Translations under genes and position numbers: made by a program
DNA from: Nitrospira sp.
GTDB taxonomy: Bacteria > Nitrospirota > Nitrospiria > Nitrospirales > Nitrospiraceae
Reading direction: 5' to 3'
Assembly: GCA_024998685.1 (NCBI GenBank)
Contig: JACOEH010000001.1
Location: 124,001 to 188,000 of the forward strand
DNA: 64,000 bases
The notes under the pieces: generated by a model
What the model saw: only the letters and a program-made list of their open reading frames with translations
What the model was told of the DNA's origin: nothing
The model's database searches: none
Part shown: positions 34,894-44,377 of the stretch, in pieces
Numbering within the stretch: position 1 is the first letter of the stretch
How the letters are laid out: the number at the start of each line of letters is the position of its first letter

Positions 34894-36114
34894 TTAGTCG
34901 CTCGGCTTCAACACGGATGAAGCGATGCGAGACACCATGTTGGTCTTCATGACTTCTTGCGCCAGCGATTCCGCGTCCGTCAATTCGTTGTCATAGACGT
35001 CGGTCTGATATTCCTCGGTGTCGGCTTTCGCCAGAGACGACCAGATGGATTGACCGACATCGCTGACGCGGATTTTTGTGACCGTTGAGAGGCCGGGCCT
35101 AATAGGATGCTCCTGCAGTTCTTCGGCTCCCAGCGCGATCCGTACCGGCACCCGTTCGATGATGTGAATAAAGTTACCGGTGGAGTTGTCCGGCGGTAAA
35201 AGCGCGAACGGACTACCCGTGCCGGGTACCAGGCCTTCCACAGTGCCGTGAAACGTGTGTTTGCTACCGTGGAGGTCCACGCGCACTTCGGCCGGTTGAC
35301 CCGGTCGGACGTCCACCAAGTCGGTTTCTCGCAAGTTGGCTTCCACCCAGAGATGGTCCAGCGGAACGATCGTCATGAGGTTCGTGCCGTGCTTGACCCG
35401 GTCGCCGACCTGCGCCTTGCGTTTCGCCACGTATCCGGACGCCGGCGCTCGGATCTGCTGTCGCGCATATTCGAGATGGGCGTGGATGAACTCATGCTTC
35501 GCCAGCTCGACCGTCGGATGTTCCATCACGGTCGTTCCGCCGATCTGAGCGTCGAGCGCGTCGTATTCAGCCTGTGTTTCCCGCACATCCGCTTCCAATG
35601 CCCGCAAGTGGTCCAGCGCATTCTGAAGAATCTGCCTCGACACGGCTCCGCTGGGCACCGCTCGACGGTACCGATCCACGTCGTGGCGGATCACGTCGTG
35701 CCTCGCCCTGCGAGCCGCCAATTTGTCGGCCAGCTGCCGTTGCGTAATGAAGAGCGAGTTGATGCGCCGGATCGCGTCGCCGAGTCGACCGCGCGCCTGT
35801 CCCAGCGCCGTCGCGGCTTCGTTTGCATCGAGACGGACCAGCACATCGCCCCGATTCACGAACTGAGTTTCTTCGACCAGCACCCGCGTGATGATGCCGC
35901 CGGCCTGCGCCGTGACCGGCACGAGGTTGCCGGTTACGTAGGCATTGTCGGTTTGAACCCAATGCCGGGCCGTCGTCCACCAATATCCGCCATAGACGAG
36001 GCCCGCCAGACTCAGCGCGAGCGCCACGATCAACAGCCGCCGGTTGCGCTGCGCGTGCAGCGACTCTTCGATCAGCTGCGGCGACGGTGGGGGAATGGAA
36101 TGGGTGTCGCTCAT
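34894..36114 (-). CDS. EmrA/HlyD-type membrane fusion protein
   Basis: A 406-residue adaptor with one N-terminal TM (LLIVALALSLAGLVYGGYWW), the biotinyl-lipoyl motif TDNAYVTGNLVPVTAQAGG, a long alpha hairpin (about 95-190) and the HlyD_D23 segment APASGYVAKRKAQVGD. It pairs with a DHA2 MFS pump to drive drug or fatty-acid export across both membranes. ATG 36114 is chosen over the upstream codons, which only extend into the NodT gene. It is the last gene of the efflux operon, 4 bases after the channel gene. Confidence 0.9.
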   Translation of the reverse strand: MSDTHSIPPPSPQLIEESLHAQRNRRLLIVALALSLAGLVYGGYWWTTARHWVQTDNAYVTGNLVPVTAQAGGIITRVLVEETQFVNRGDVLVRLDANEAATALGQARGRLGDAIRRINSLFITQRQLADKLAARRARHDVIRHDVDRYRRAVPSGAVSRQILQNALDHLRALEADVRETQAEYDALDAQIGGTTVMEHPTVELAKHEFIHAHLEYARQQIRAPASGYVAKRKAQVGDRVKHGTNLMTIVPLDHLWVEANLRETDLVDVRPGQPAEVRVDLHGSKHTFHGTVEGLVPGTGSPFALLPPDNSTGNFIHIIERVPVRIALGAEELQEHPIRPGLSTVTKIRVSDVGQSIWSSLAKADTEEYQTDVYDNELTDAESLAQEVMKTNMVSRIASSVLKPSD

Positions 36115-36118
36115 ACGT

Positions 36119-37630
36119 TCAACTCGTCGGCTCCTTCGGCTTCTTTTCGACATCGGGATTGTGGTATCCGCCGCCTAGCGCTTCAATGAGATCCACCACC
36201 GCTACGAGTTGATCGCTCTCCAGCGCCCGCAAAGCATATTCCTGTTCCAGCACCGGGTAGCGATGGCGGAGCACCTCCCGGTCGTCGTCCAGTCCGGACA
36301 CGACCCGCACTTTCGCGAGCCGCCAATCCTGGCTGAGCGACGTTACCAACCGATGATGCGATTCCAGCATCTCGCGCGTCGCATGCCACGCGCTCAGACT
36401 GTCCGCCACTTCCCGCAAGGCGTCGAGCAGCGTGTCGTTATACAGTTCCACCGCCGCGTCGTACTCCGCCCGGCGCGTCGCCAGTTCGCCTCGCAAGCGA
36501 CCGCCTTCGAAGATCGGCAAGCGCAGGCCGGGCGCGAGGCCGTAGGAAAAACTCTGTCCCGAGAACAGGAAATTCGCCAACTTGTCGGCGCCTTTGGTGA
36601 ACGTCAACGCATTGAAGCCGACGAAGGCGGTCAGATCGATCGTCGGGTAGAACTGCGTCCTCGCAACCTTCACCACCCGAGCGGCGGCGTACGCGCGATA
36701 CAGTGCCGCGGCCAAATCAGGCCGGTGGACCAGCAATCCGATCGAGAGGTGCTCAGGGATCGGCATCTGCTCAGGAATGATTGGGGAAGAAACCGTAAAG
36801 AAGTGTCGACAGTCGTCCGGTCCTTTGCCGATGAGGCGGGCAAGCAAATTACACTGAATATCAAGTTGATCGTGAACCGAGGCTTGGCGTGTGACCGCCG
36901 CTTCGTAGTCGGCGATAGCTTGTTTTACAGCCAAATCATTATCTAATCCCAGTTTGGACCGGGTCTCCGCGAGCATCCGAAGCCGGCGGCGTAGATCGAC
37001 GATGGCGTGGACCAATTCCAGCTGATGATGGAGCGCATGACCGCGGAAGTAGGCGCGCGCGATGCCGGTGGTCAGCCGGAGTCGGACTTCGGCCAATTCC
37101 GCTTCTTGGGCTGCTGCATGCCCGAGCGCCGCTTCGAGCGTCGCGCGATATTTGCCCCAGAAGTCGAACTCGTAGCGAAACGTGAGCGGGTTGATCATGC
37201 CGAGCAGAATGCGCTGTCCCGCGGTCTCGGAGTTCAAGGCAGCGAACACTCCGCGTTGCGAGATGCGCTCGTAGGTCAACGAGGCGTCGGCATCCAGGAA
37301 GGGAAGCAGGCGTGCGCCTTCCACACGTGCCAGCCCGTGCGCTTCCCGTAAGCGAGCCGAGGCCACCTTGAGCCCTGGGTTGTCGCGCAGCGCCGTCTCC
37401 ATCAGTCGGTTGAGCTCGGTGTTTTCGAATTGTTCCCACCACCGGTCGTCGGGCCATTTGTCCAACCGGTTGGTCACTTCCTCAAGGGTTTCCTGCAACT
37501 CGGGCGATACCAGATAGGTCGCCGGCGGATCGCCCTTCGGAATCCACCATCCGCAGCCGGTGACCGCGAACATGATCGACAGACACAGGCCTGAGACGTA
37601 TGGGGGGATGGTCGGTCGGCCTTGGATCAT
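36119..37630 (-). CDS. NodT-family outer-membrane efflux lipoprotein
   Basis: A 503-residue TolC-like channel with a lipoprotein signal (SIMFAVTGCG, lipid Cys near 26) and two OEP repeats (about 60-270 and 290-490). It has typical motifs such as PDDRWWEQFENTELNRLM, ALRDNPGLKVASARLREA and VHRPDLAAALYRAYAA. It provides the exit duct for the EmrB/EmrA-type pump. The start overlaps the MFS stop by 4 bases. Confidence 0.9.
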   Translation of the reverse strand: MIQGRPTIPPYVSGLCLSIMFAVTGCGWWIPKGDPPATYLVSPELQETLEEVTNRLDKWPDDRWWEQFENTELNRLMETALRDNPGLKVASARLREAHGLARVEGARLLPFLDADASLTYERISQRGVFAALNSETAGQRILLGMINPLTFRYEFDFWGKYRATLEAALGHAAAQEAELAEVRLRLTTGIARAYFRGHALHHQLELVHAIVDLRRRLRMLAETRSKLGLDNDLAVKQAIADYEAAVTRQASVHDQLDIQCNLLARLIGKGPDDCRHFFTVSSPIIPEQMPIPEHLSIGLLVHRPDLAAALYRAYAAARVVKVARTQFYPTIDLTAFVGFNALTFTKGADKLANFLFSGQSFSYGLAPGLRLPIFEGGRLRGELATRRAEYDAAVELYNDTLLDALREVADSLSAWHATREMLESHHRLVTSLSQDWRLAKVRVVSGLDDDREVLRHRYPVLEQEYALRALESDQLVAVVDLIEALGGGYHNPDVEKKPKEPTS

Positions 37631-39225
37631 GGTTGCTCCATCAGCTCTTCCGCCTGCAACTCGCGCACGGCTTCCGCTCGCTTCAATACCGGCACGCGGC
37701 TGGAATGCGCGAACCAGACCAGCGCCGCAATCCCCAGACAGAGATAGCTCGACAGGAGGAACGTGTCGTTCAAGGCCAGAATCCCGGCCGCCTGCTTGAT
37801 CGTCAGTTGCACCTTGCGTTGGATCATGGCCGGATCGAAGCCGAGGGCCTCGAGTTTAGCCGTGAACTGGTTGAGCGCGTCATACGAAGCCGAGATTCTC
37901 CCGCCGAAATGGTCGCTGAGGTGCAATTGATGAAAGGGGAGGCGGCGGAAGACGACGATCCCTTGCCAGGTGATCCCCATCGCGCCGGCGGCGATACGAA
38001 GAATATTGGCCGTTTCCGCGGCGCGAAGCATTTGCTCGCCTGAAAGGCCGTGCAACGTCAACACGGTCAACGGCGTGAAAAACGAGCCGAGGAAGACCCC
38101 CTCGAGCACCATCGGCCAAAAGATCTGATCGTAGGAGTGGGGATCGTCGAAGAGGCCGATCCAATAAAACGTGGCGGCGAATCCCAAGCTGTTCAAGCAG
38201 GCCAGCCATCGGACATCCAGCCGTTTTGCGAGTTCGTGCATCAGGGCGATCATCGGCATACCCAGCAGAATCATGGGCAGGAACACCAGACCGGCCAGCT
38301 CGGAGGAATAGCCCAGCAACAACTGCAGCTGAACGACGAAGAGGGAAAGCAATCCTTGAATCGAAAGAAATCCCAGACCGAGACAGAGTAAACCGACCGA
38401 GAAATTCCGATGCGCGAATAATCGAAGATCCATCGCCGGGCGGCGTTCTCCAAGCTCCCAGACGATCCAGACCGGGACGGTCACGATGACGACGACCAAC
38501 ATGGCGCGTAAAAGCGGATCGTCGAACCAGTCAAAGTCGTTGCCTCCGTTCAAAATCGTCTGAAGGCTGCCGAAGATCACGAACAACAGGACAAATCCAA
38601 CGAGGTCGAACGGCTCATGGCGGACATCATGGCGTCTCCCATGGAACAAGGCGGCTGCCAGGGCGGCGATCAACACCGCCAGGAGGATGTTGAGGTAGAA
38701 CAGGGTGCGCCAGCCCCAATGATCGGCAAGCCAACCGCCGGTGACCAGCCCCAACGTAAAGGGCATCAATGTGAAAAGCCCCCAGATCGCCAAACCCAAC
38801 GACTTCAGGTGATCGGGATACTCCTTGATCAGCAAGGATTGACTCAGCGGCAAGGTGACGCCGCCGGCGAGACCGAGAAGGACGCGAGCCGACACGAAGC
38901 CTTCAATGCCGCCGGCCGTCGCGCAGAATACCGATGCCACTGCGTAGGCGATGAAGGCGCCGCTCAAGACGCGTGGTTCTCCATAGCGGTCGGAGAGCCA
39001 GCGGGCGAGGGGAAAGCCCAGGGCCAGGGCGATCATGAAATTCGTCTGCGCCCACCTCCCGAAACTGACCAGCACGCCGCCTAGGCCTCCTGCCGCGTGC
39101 GGTTCCAACGCTACGTATGAGCCGGCGTTGAACAGCACCACGATGTGGGCGAGGCCCAGCACGACGTTGAGGATGATGAAGTGCCATCCGACGCATCGGG
39201 TCTCTTGATGATCACATGTCGTCAT
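37627..39225 (-). CDS. DHA2-family MFS drug exporter (EmrB/QacA type)
   Basis: A 532-residue inner-membrane antiporter with about 14 hydrophobic segments. Motif A appears as LARWLSDRYGEPRVL and motif C-like glycine-rich helices follow (LLGLAGGVTLPLSQSLLIK). It is the first gene of the EmrB-NodT-EmrA operon and starts about 75-85 bases after a sigma-54-type promoter. The neighbouring sigma-54 activator is the likely controller. Substrate unknown. Confidence 0.9.
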   Translation of the reverse strand: MTTCDHQETRCVGWHFIILNVVLGLAHIVVLFNAGSYVALEPHAAGGLGGVLVSFGRWAQTNFMIALALGFPLARWLSDRYGEPRVLSGAFIAYAVASVFCATAGGIEGFVSARVLLGLAGGVTLPLSQSLLIKEYPDHLKSLGLAIWGLFTLMPFTLGLVTGGWLADHWGWRTLFYLNILLAVLIAALAAALFHGRRHDVRHEPFDLVGFVLLFVIFGSLQTILNGGNDFDWFDDPLLRAMLVVVIVTVPVWIVWELGERRPAMDLRLFAHRNFSVGLLCLGLGFLSIQGLLSLFVVQLQLLLGYSSELAGLVFLPMILLGMPMIALMHELAKRLDVRWLACLNSLGFAATFYWIGLFDDPHSYDQIFWPMVLEGVFLGSFFTPLTVLTLHGLSGEQMLRAAETANILRIAAGAMGITWQGIVVFRRLPFHQLHLSDHFGGRISASYDALNQFTAKLEALGFDPAMIQRKVQLTIKQAAGILALNDTFLLSSYLCLGIAALVWFAHSSRVPVLKRAEAVRELQAEELMEQP

Positions 39226-39310
39226 AAGAAGCTCGTTCGGCGGAACGCGGTGTGCTATGGGCGCTCTGGTGAATGTGCGTAAGCCGATCTCTATGTCTTG
39301 AGGTGGGTAC

Positions 39311-39328
39311 CAGCAAAGGATGTGCCTA
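39311..39328 (-). promoter_or_regulatory. Sigma-54 promoter of the efflux operon
   Basis: On the minus strand the sequence TAGGCACATCCTTTGCTG has the invariant GG (39326-39325) and GC (39314-39313) with exactly ten bases between, matching the TGGCAC-N5-TTGCW consensus at all but the first base. It points at the DHA2 gene, whose ATG is about 85 bases downstream. A sigma-54 activator gene lies directly upstream, which raises confidence. Confidence 0.75.
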
Positions 39329-39413
39329 TTCAGAATAATTGTCTTAACATAATGAAATTTAATATCTTCTATGGGTTTTCTTCATAAGTCACAAAGGAAA
39401 ATGACTGAGATCC

Positions 39414-39427
39414 CACGATATGTCGTG
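39414..39427. promoter_or_regulatory. Candidate activator-binding palindrome
   Basis: CACGATATGTCGTG is a perfect inverted repeat (CACGA / TCGTG, 4-base spacer), about 90-100 bases upstream of the sigma-54 -24 element. That is the usual place for an enhancer of a Fis-type sigma-54 activator. It lies between the activator gene and the efflux operon. Confidence 0.5.
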
Positions 39428-39516
39428 ACGCATCGCGGGCTTTACTCACGGCGGATCGAGGCTTCTATGCTAAAGCGACGGAGAGCATACATACGGGATG
39501 GGAGGTGCGGAGGGCG

Positions 39517-41070
39517 TCAGTGAGCAGCCGGTCGTTTTATCCCAAGGTGCTTCATCCGGCTGCGCAGGGTACTGGGCGGGATGCCGAGACGTGCGGCTGC
39601 TCCGTCGCGACCTTCGAGGCGCCAATCGGTCAACGACAGAGTTTGGAGAATGTGTTGGCGTTCGAAATCCTTGAGGCTGGACGACGGCAGACCGGTGAAT
39701 GAGCGGTCCTGCAATCCCAGGAGATGGTCATCGATCCGCAAGATCGGCTCGTGCGAGAGGATCAAGGCTCGCTCGATCACATTCGCCAATTCACGGACGT
39801 TGCCCGGCCACGAGTAGCGAACCAATCGTTCTAAAGAATCGGGATCGATATGTGTGCACGAGCGGCGGAGTTTCACCGCATACACTTCAAGGAAGTGTCG
39901 GGCCAACAAGGGAATATCTTCCGGACGCTCGCTCAGTGTGGGCAGGTGGATCGGAAACACGTTCAGGCGATACAGAAGATCCGCTCGGAACGTGCCGAGC
40001 TTGACTGCTTCGGAAAGATCGCGGTTTGTGGCGGCGATGATACGAACATCCACTCGAATGGGTTGTTTCCCGCCCAAACGATCGACCATCCCATCCTGTA
40101 AGACCCGCAGCAACTTCGCCTGTGTCTCCAGCGGCATTTCTCCGATTTCATCCAAGAACAATGTTCCTTCATGGGCCAGTTCGAATCGGCCTTCACGGGA
40201 TCGGTCCGCTCCGGTAAATGCGCCGCGTTCGTGGCCGAATAATTCACTTTCAACCAGTCCGGCCGGGAAGGAGGCGCAATTCACGCGAACCATGGGTTTT
40301 CGACGGCGTTGACTCAAATCATGGATGGTTTGAGCGATCAATTCCTTGCCGGTTCCTGTCTCGCCCGTCAAGAGGACGGTCGTCGACGTCGGCGCAACTC
40401 CCTGCGCGAGGGTCAATACATGCTGAAAGGCGGTGCTTTCTCCCACCAATCTGTCGATGTTTTTTGTGAGCCGCAGTTCCTCGTTCAAGTACACATTTTC
40501 CTTGGCAAGTTGGTTTCGTAACCGATCGATTTGTTCGTAGGCTTGGACGTGATCGATCGCATAGGCGATTTGCATCGCGACTTGTGTGAGGAATTCGATA
40601 TCTCCAGGATCGGGAATGCCCGATTCCCGAGTGCCGATATTGAGAATACCAAGGCATTGATCTTTCACGAGCAATGGAAGATTAATCATCCGTCCGAGCC
40701 CTTCTTGCGCGTAGAACTTGTCTTCAGGAAAGACTTGCTCTTTCTTGAGATCAGGACGAATGTGCAGAGTTTTGTGTTCGTATACCCATCCCATCCCGCT
40801 TCCGTGGCGCGGGACGACGGCATCGCGGTGAAGCGCAACCTGCGGGATCGTGGTCGCGAGAACATAAAATCGGAATGCATCGGTCTGAGAATCGTACAGG
40901 GTGACCGATGCGCGGGCCCATGGGATGGCTTTGGTAATCTCCACGGTAATCGCTTCCCACAAGCTGCGCATGTCGCGCTGCGAGTTCAGCACGAGGGCGA
41001 CGGACAAGAGTGCTCGATAGTTGCGTTCGATCTGATCCAATGATTTCCATCTCCGGACGTTTTGATTCAA
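39517..41070 (-). CDS. Sigma-54-dependent activator with GAF sensor (NorR/FhlA-like)
   Basis: A 517-residue regulator. An N-terminal GAF domain (about 20-175) is followed by a linker helix, an AAA+ domain (about 205-435) and a C-terminal Fis-type helix-turn-helix (DGAAARLGIPPSTLRSRMK). The AAA+ domain has Walker A GETGTGKE, the sigma-54 contact loop GAFTGA and Walker B GTLFLDEIGEMP. GAF-type members sense small molecules or redox state. It is encoded just upstream of the efflux operon on the same strand; with the sigma-54 promoter and palindrome in the gap, it very likely activates that operon. Confidence 0.93.
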   Translation of the reverse strand: MNQNVRRWKSLDQIERNYRALLSVALVLNSQRDMRSLWEAITVEITKAIPWARASVTLYDSQTDAFRFYVLATTIPQVALHRDAVVPRHGSGMGWVYEHKTLHIRPDLKKEQVFPEDKFYAQEGLGRMINLPLLVKDQCLGILNIGTRESGIPDPGDIEFLTQVAMQIAYAIDHVQAYEQIDRLRNQLAKENVYLNEELRLTKNIDRLVGESTAFQHVLTLAQGVAPTSTTVLLTGETGTGKELIAQTIHDLSQRRRKPMVRVNCASFPAGLVESELFGHERGAFTGADRSREGRFELAHEGTLFLDEIGEMPLETQAKLLRVLQDGMVDRLGGKQPIRVDVRIIAATNRDLSEAVKLGTFRADLLYRLNVFPIHLPTLSERPEDIPLLARHFLEVYAVKLRRSCTHIDPDSLERLVRYSWPGNVRELANVIERALILSHEPILRIDDHLLGLQDRSFTGLPSSSLKDFERQHILQTLSLTDWRLEGRDGAAARLGIPPSTLRSRMKHLGIKRPAAH

Positions 41071-41438
41071 TCATAGACGAAACCGTGATGTCCAGGTGCC
41101 GGCGGGCGGGAGCGGATCCGAGCTTTCCGATATCGAGCCGCTTCCAGGTGGTCAATACCCGGCCCGGTCGTGGATACTTCCGTTCCGTCCGCCTTATTGC
41201 GGATAACGATCGCGGACAGGTAACCTATACCTAGGTGATTCGTCACGCCCGCATAGGATGCTACTGTCCACCAAAGATGTCCGCATGACTTGGCAGACGA
41301 TGCGACTAGCTGTGCAGGCCGACATGGTCAATATCATTCCGGCAAATGCCATGAAGTTATTCAACCGTCGTCTTTAAAGACGGCTCGAATAGCTTTTTAT
41401 CAATAACGGATGCATTACAAAGGAGGCATGGTGCGAAC
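41071..41438. other. Intergenic region with palindrome 41370-41381
   Basis: 368 bases between the divergent sigma-54 activator and PII-like genes. GTCTTTAAAGAC at 41370-41381 is a perfect 12-bp palindrome about 58 bases before the PII-like ATG, a possible operator. AAAGGAGG lies near 41420 and also precedes a four-codon leader ORF (ATG GTG CGA ACA TGA) whose stop overlaps the PII-like start as ATGA. Nothing else was recognised. Confidence 0.5.
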
Positions 41439-41747
41439 ATGACAACTCTCATCATCGTGGCCCGCGATTCGATGTTAAGTGACTTGGAAGAGCTTCTGCA
41501 CCGGAACGGTGTCAAGGCATACACCATACTGAACAACGTCATGGGCAAAGGGGTAACGGGAAAAGTGTACGGAACCTTCCTCAATCCTTCCATAAATACC
41601 ATCATCTTTGCGGTGCTCCCACCCGACGAAGCGGACAGGGCCATCAGCGCCCTCAATGATCTTCACAAAAAGCGGAAGGATGCGACACAGGGACAACAGC
41701 CGATCCCTCTCAAGGTGTTTTCGTTTCCCTGTGAAGAGCACGTCTAG
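41439..41747 (+). CDS. PII-like signalling protein (ferredoxin-like fold)
   Basis: A 102-residue cytoplasmic protein of the PII superfamily (TLIIVARDSMLSDLEELL, GVKAYTILNNVMGKGVTGK, a T-loop-like stretch and LKVFSFPCEEHV). It resembles small PII-like proteins found beside membrane transporters rather than true GlnB; no uridylylation Tyr or Q-loop consensus is obvious. No transporter is directly adjacent, so its partner is unclear. The only strong ribosome-binding site is 12 bases upstream and also serves a four-codon leader that overlaps the start. Confidence 0.65.
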   Translation: MTTLIIVARDSMLSDLEELLHRNGVKAYTILNNVMGKGVTGKVYGTFLNPSINTIIFAVLPPDEADRAISALNDLHKKRKDATQGQQPIPLKVFSFPCEEHV

Positions 41748-41877
41748 CGTGACGGGATACGGGCGGCTCGGCAAGTGAACGTTCTTCAAGCGGGTATTCG
41801 GCGAGGGAGGATGACCGACTGATCCAGCTGCCGCAAGGCCTCAGAATTCGTTCAACCCTCAGCGCTCGGTGACGCAG

Positions 41878-43524
41878 TCACCTCGCGAGCATGCGCCTAG
41901 CCTCGGCGATCTCAGGGCGCGGGCTGTCGGCGTGCTCGGTCAACTCAAGCAGCCGCTTCGAGTAGTAGATTGCCTTCTGCTCATTGCCCGCTCGCGTGGC
42001 ACTGTGAGCGGCTCCCGCGATCGCGCGATATCGATTCGGCTCCTGCTCAAGAACTTTTTCGAATTCAGCGAGCGCATCGGCCGGCTTGCCGCCGCGTTCA
42101 AGTGCCGTCGCCAACATCTCTCGCGCCGGAACGATCGGCCCAGGCGTGATGACGTTTTTTGCAACCGCATCCTCACGATCCGCCGCTCGACGCAGCATCG
42201 CGATCCCCTCATCGCACTTGTTTTCCGCAAAAGCCGTGAGTCCGCGTACGATTTCGATCTGTATGTCGATCTGATCGGCCCAGTAACTCAATCTCATCCC
42301 CGCTGCCGCATCGCGAAATTCGGTCAACCGCTTCACTTCGACGTTCGCCTTGGCCGGCTCTCCGCTCATGGCTGAACCAATGCCGCGAGCGAAAGCGTTG
42401 ATCGCTTCAGCCTGCGGATACTTTTTCCATGGATAAGCATCCTGCGCAGGATAGAGCGGCAAGTTTGCCGCCTCCTGCCAAGCTGCGCGTTCAAGCGCGA
42501 TCCTCGCGGGGATGGCAGCGTACGGATACGCGACCCCGAACATGTCGATCCCATGTCCGGCTCGCTCTTGCTCTAAGACTTTTCGCGCCGCGAGATCCTG
42601 ACTTAACTGCAGGTGGGCATAGACCATGTAGTCGGATGCATGATGCCCGTCGTGGGTGATTGAATCGTCGGCCGTCGCAGCCGCCCGACGGTTTGTCTCA
42701 ATCGACTCTTGCCAGAGACCCGTGAGGGTGAAGATATGCGAGGGCATATGCAGCGCGTGAGGCGCATCCGGCGCGATGTTCGCATACCTCCGGGCAGCCT
42801 CGACCCCGTACTTCGCCAGCGGCGGATAGTCATAGCTGTGGATCAGGTAGTGCGCCACCCCAGGGTGGTTCGGCTCCCGGGAAAAGATCGGCGCGAGTAG
42901 CTTGGCGGCGCGCAATTGGTTGCTATAGGTCTTGTCGGCGGGATCGAAGTTTCTCGAGAGGAAGAGCGCATATAATACCGTCGCCTCACTGTCTTCCGGA
43001 TATCGCTGCGCCAGTTGCGCCATCGCCGCTTCGAAGGCGCCGGCCCTTTCACGATAGTTCGTCTTGTCTAAGCCGTTGAAGAACACCGCGAGCGCTTCGA
43101 CATAATCGCGCTCCCGCTGATTCTTGAGCCCGGCCTTGCGTGCGGCGTCGAGCAACACCGGCCCTTCAGTCATTGCTTTCATGGACAGAGTGATCGGCCA
43201 GGCAAATGGGTTGTCGAGCATCGCGAGAGCCTTTACCCAGTGAGCCATTCCGCAAGTGGGATCGGCCTGGAGCACGCGGTCGGCAGTTGCAATGGCGCGC
43301 TGCCATTGAAAGGAGTGGTAGTACGCCATTGCCACGTTGAATTCGGCCTGGGCCGTCGCGTTGCATTCCACTTTGAAATGCACCTCCCCAAGCTTCGCTT
43401 CGCGCGCGCCTCCGTCGTGCGCTCTCGCAAACTGCACCGTCGCCAGCGCAAAGAGCGCCGACGCGAAAGCCAGAATCCGGAACAGCTCGCCCTCGCTCCT
43501 GCCACTGCACATCGTGTTCTGCAT
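41878..43524 (-). CDS. Exported TPR-repeat protein
   Basis: A 548-residue protein with a signal peptide (ILAFASALFALATVQFARA) and many helical TPR-like repeats (AEFNVAMAYYHSFQWQRA, GKPADALAEFEKVLEQEP). Conserved patches HPGVAHYLIHSYDYP and HALHMPSHIFTLTGLW are typical of a widespread periplasmic TPR family of unknown role. It follows the DUF1264 gene by 17 bases and is likely co-transcribed with it. Confidence 0.8.
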   Translation of the reverse strand: MQNTMCSGRSEGELFRILAFASALFALATVQFARAHDGGAREAKLGEVHFKVECNATAQAEFNVAMAYYHSFQWQRAIATADRVLQADPTCGMAHWVKALAMLDNPFAWPITLSMKAMTEGPVLLDAARKAGLKNQRERDYVEALAVFFNGLDKTNYRERAGAFEAAMAQLAQRYPEDSEATVLYALFLSRNFDPADKTYSNQLRAAKLLAPIFSREPNHPGVAHYLIHSYDYPPLAKYGVEAARRYANIAPDAPHALHMPSHIFTLTGLWQESIETNRRAAATADDSITHDGHHASDYMVYAHLQLSQDLAARKVLEQERAGHGIDMFGVAYPYAAIPARIALERAAWQEAANLPLYPAQDAYPWKKYPQAEAINAFARGIGSAMSGEPAKANVEVKRLTEFRDAAAGMRLSYWADQIDIQIEIVRGLTAFAENKCDEGIAMLRRAADREDAVAKNVITPGPIVPAREMLATALERGGKPADALAEFEKVLEQEPNRYRAIAGAAHSATRAGNEQKAIYYSKRLLELTEHADSPRPEIAEARRMLAR

Positions 43525-43541
43525 AGGAATAGAACTTCCGC

Positions 43542-44054
43542 CTATTTTGTCGAAGTGAGACCGGGGAACGGATGGCTGATGGCTTGCGGGAAAGTCACGG
43601 TTCCGTCAGGGAACTCCTTCCCGTGTTGCCACAGGTGATAGATCACGCCGTCCGTCTTGGCTGCCGCTTCAGCCACTTTTTTCGCCTGCTCCTCCGGCAC
43701 ATCGAGAACTTGAAGTCGGCCGGTCGCAATCTCGGCTTGGTGGTCATGGAAGTGGCGGTGCCATTGAATAGCGGGAAGCTTGCGGGCCAAATCTTTCGCC
43801 ACAAAGTATTCGACGGCGACCAATTTAGCCTTTGGATCAGTTGATTCGAACAGCAGACATTGCAGGATCTGGTCTGAAATGCCTTTGCAGTAATGATGGA
43901 AGGGCCCGCCCACCGTGCCGTCCGGCATCATATGGGGAACCTGGACGTGGATGTCGTAACCGGTTGCGGGAGATGCCTGTTCGGCACTATGCACCGGGGC
44001 CGAGACCGAGCCGATGATACCGAGTAATCCAATGACACGCAGCCATTGATTCAT
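43542..44054 (-). CDS. DUF1264 family exported protein
   Basis: A 170-residue protein with a signal peptide (LLGIIGSVSAPVHSAEQ) and the DUF1264 signature: GYDIHVQVPHMM, HHYCKGISDQILQCLLF and AIQWHRHFHDHQAEI. The family (related to plant oil-body-associated proteins) is rich in His, so metal binding is possible, but its function is not known. AGGAGG lies before the ATG. It leads the two-gene unit with the TPR gene. Confidence 0.85.
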   Translation of the reverse strand: MNQWLRVIGLLGIIGSVSAPVHSAEQASPATGYDIHVQVPHMMPDGTVGGPFHHYCKGISDQILQCLLFESTDPKAKLVAVEYFVAKDLARKLPAIQWHRHFHDHQAEIATGRLQVLDVPEEQAKKVAEAAAKTDGVIYHLWQHGKEFPDGTVTFPQAISHPFPGLTSTK

Positions 44055-44122
44055 TGCGTCCTCCTTACTGTGAAAGTGACAGGTTAAGAGCGCTCACTGC
44101 ATCACACCGTGCCGGGGAACGA

Positions 44123-44371
44123 TCACTCAGCGGCTTTTCCCAGGCCTGCAATGACGCGATCCAGTTTGTCTTCGAGTCGCAGATTGACAGCACCCGCGAA
44201 ATACCAAACTAAGAAGAAGTTGACGAATGGGATGGCTCCCAAGACTGTCCATGCAACAACAGATCCTCCCTTTTGCCGTGCTAGAATATTAGCAACAGCA
44301 GCAATCACCATACTTGCAATCAGCAGGGGCAGGAACATCAGCAATGGGCTTGGCGGTGTGCATGTTTCCAT
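44123..44371 (-). CDS. Small inner-membrane protein
   Basis: An 82-residue protein with two TM segments (LLMFLPLLIASMVIAAVANI and WTVLGAIPFVNFFLVWYF) joined by a short polar loop (ARQKGG), and a charged C-terminus. AGGAG lies 5 bases before ATG 44371. It resembles generic two-TM proteins of unknown function. Confidence 0.65.
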   Translation of the reverse strand: METCTPPSPLLMFLPLLIASMVIAAVANILARQKGGSVVAWTVLGAIPFVNFFLVWYFAGAVNLRLEDKLDRVIAGLGKAAE

Positions 44372-44377
44372 TTTCAC

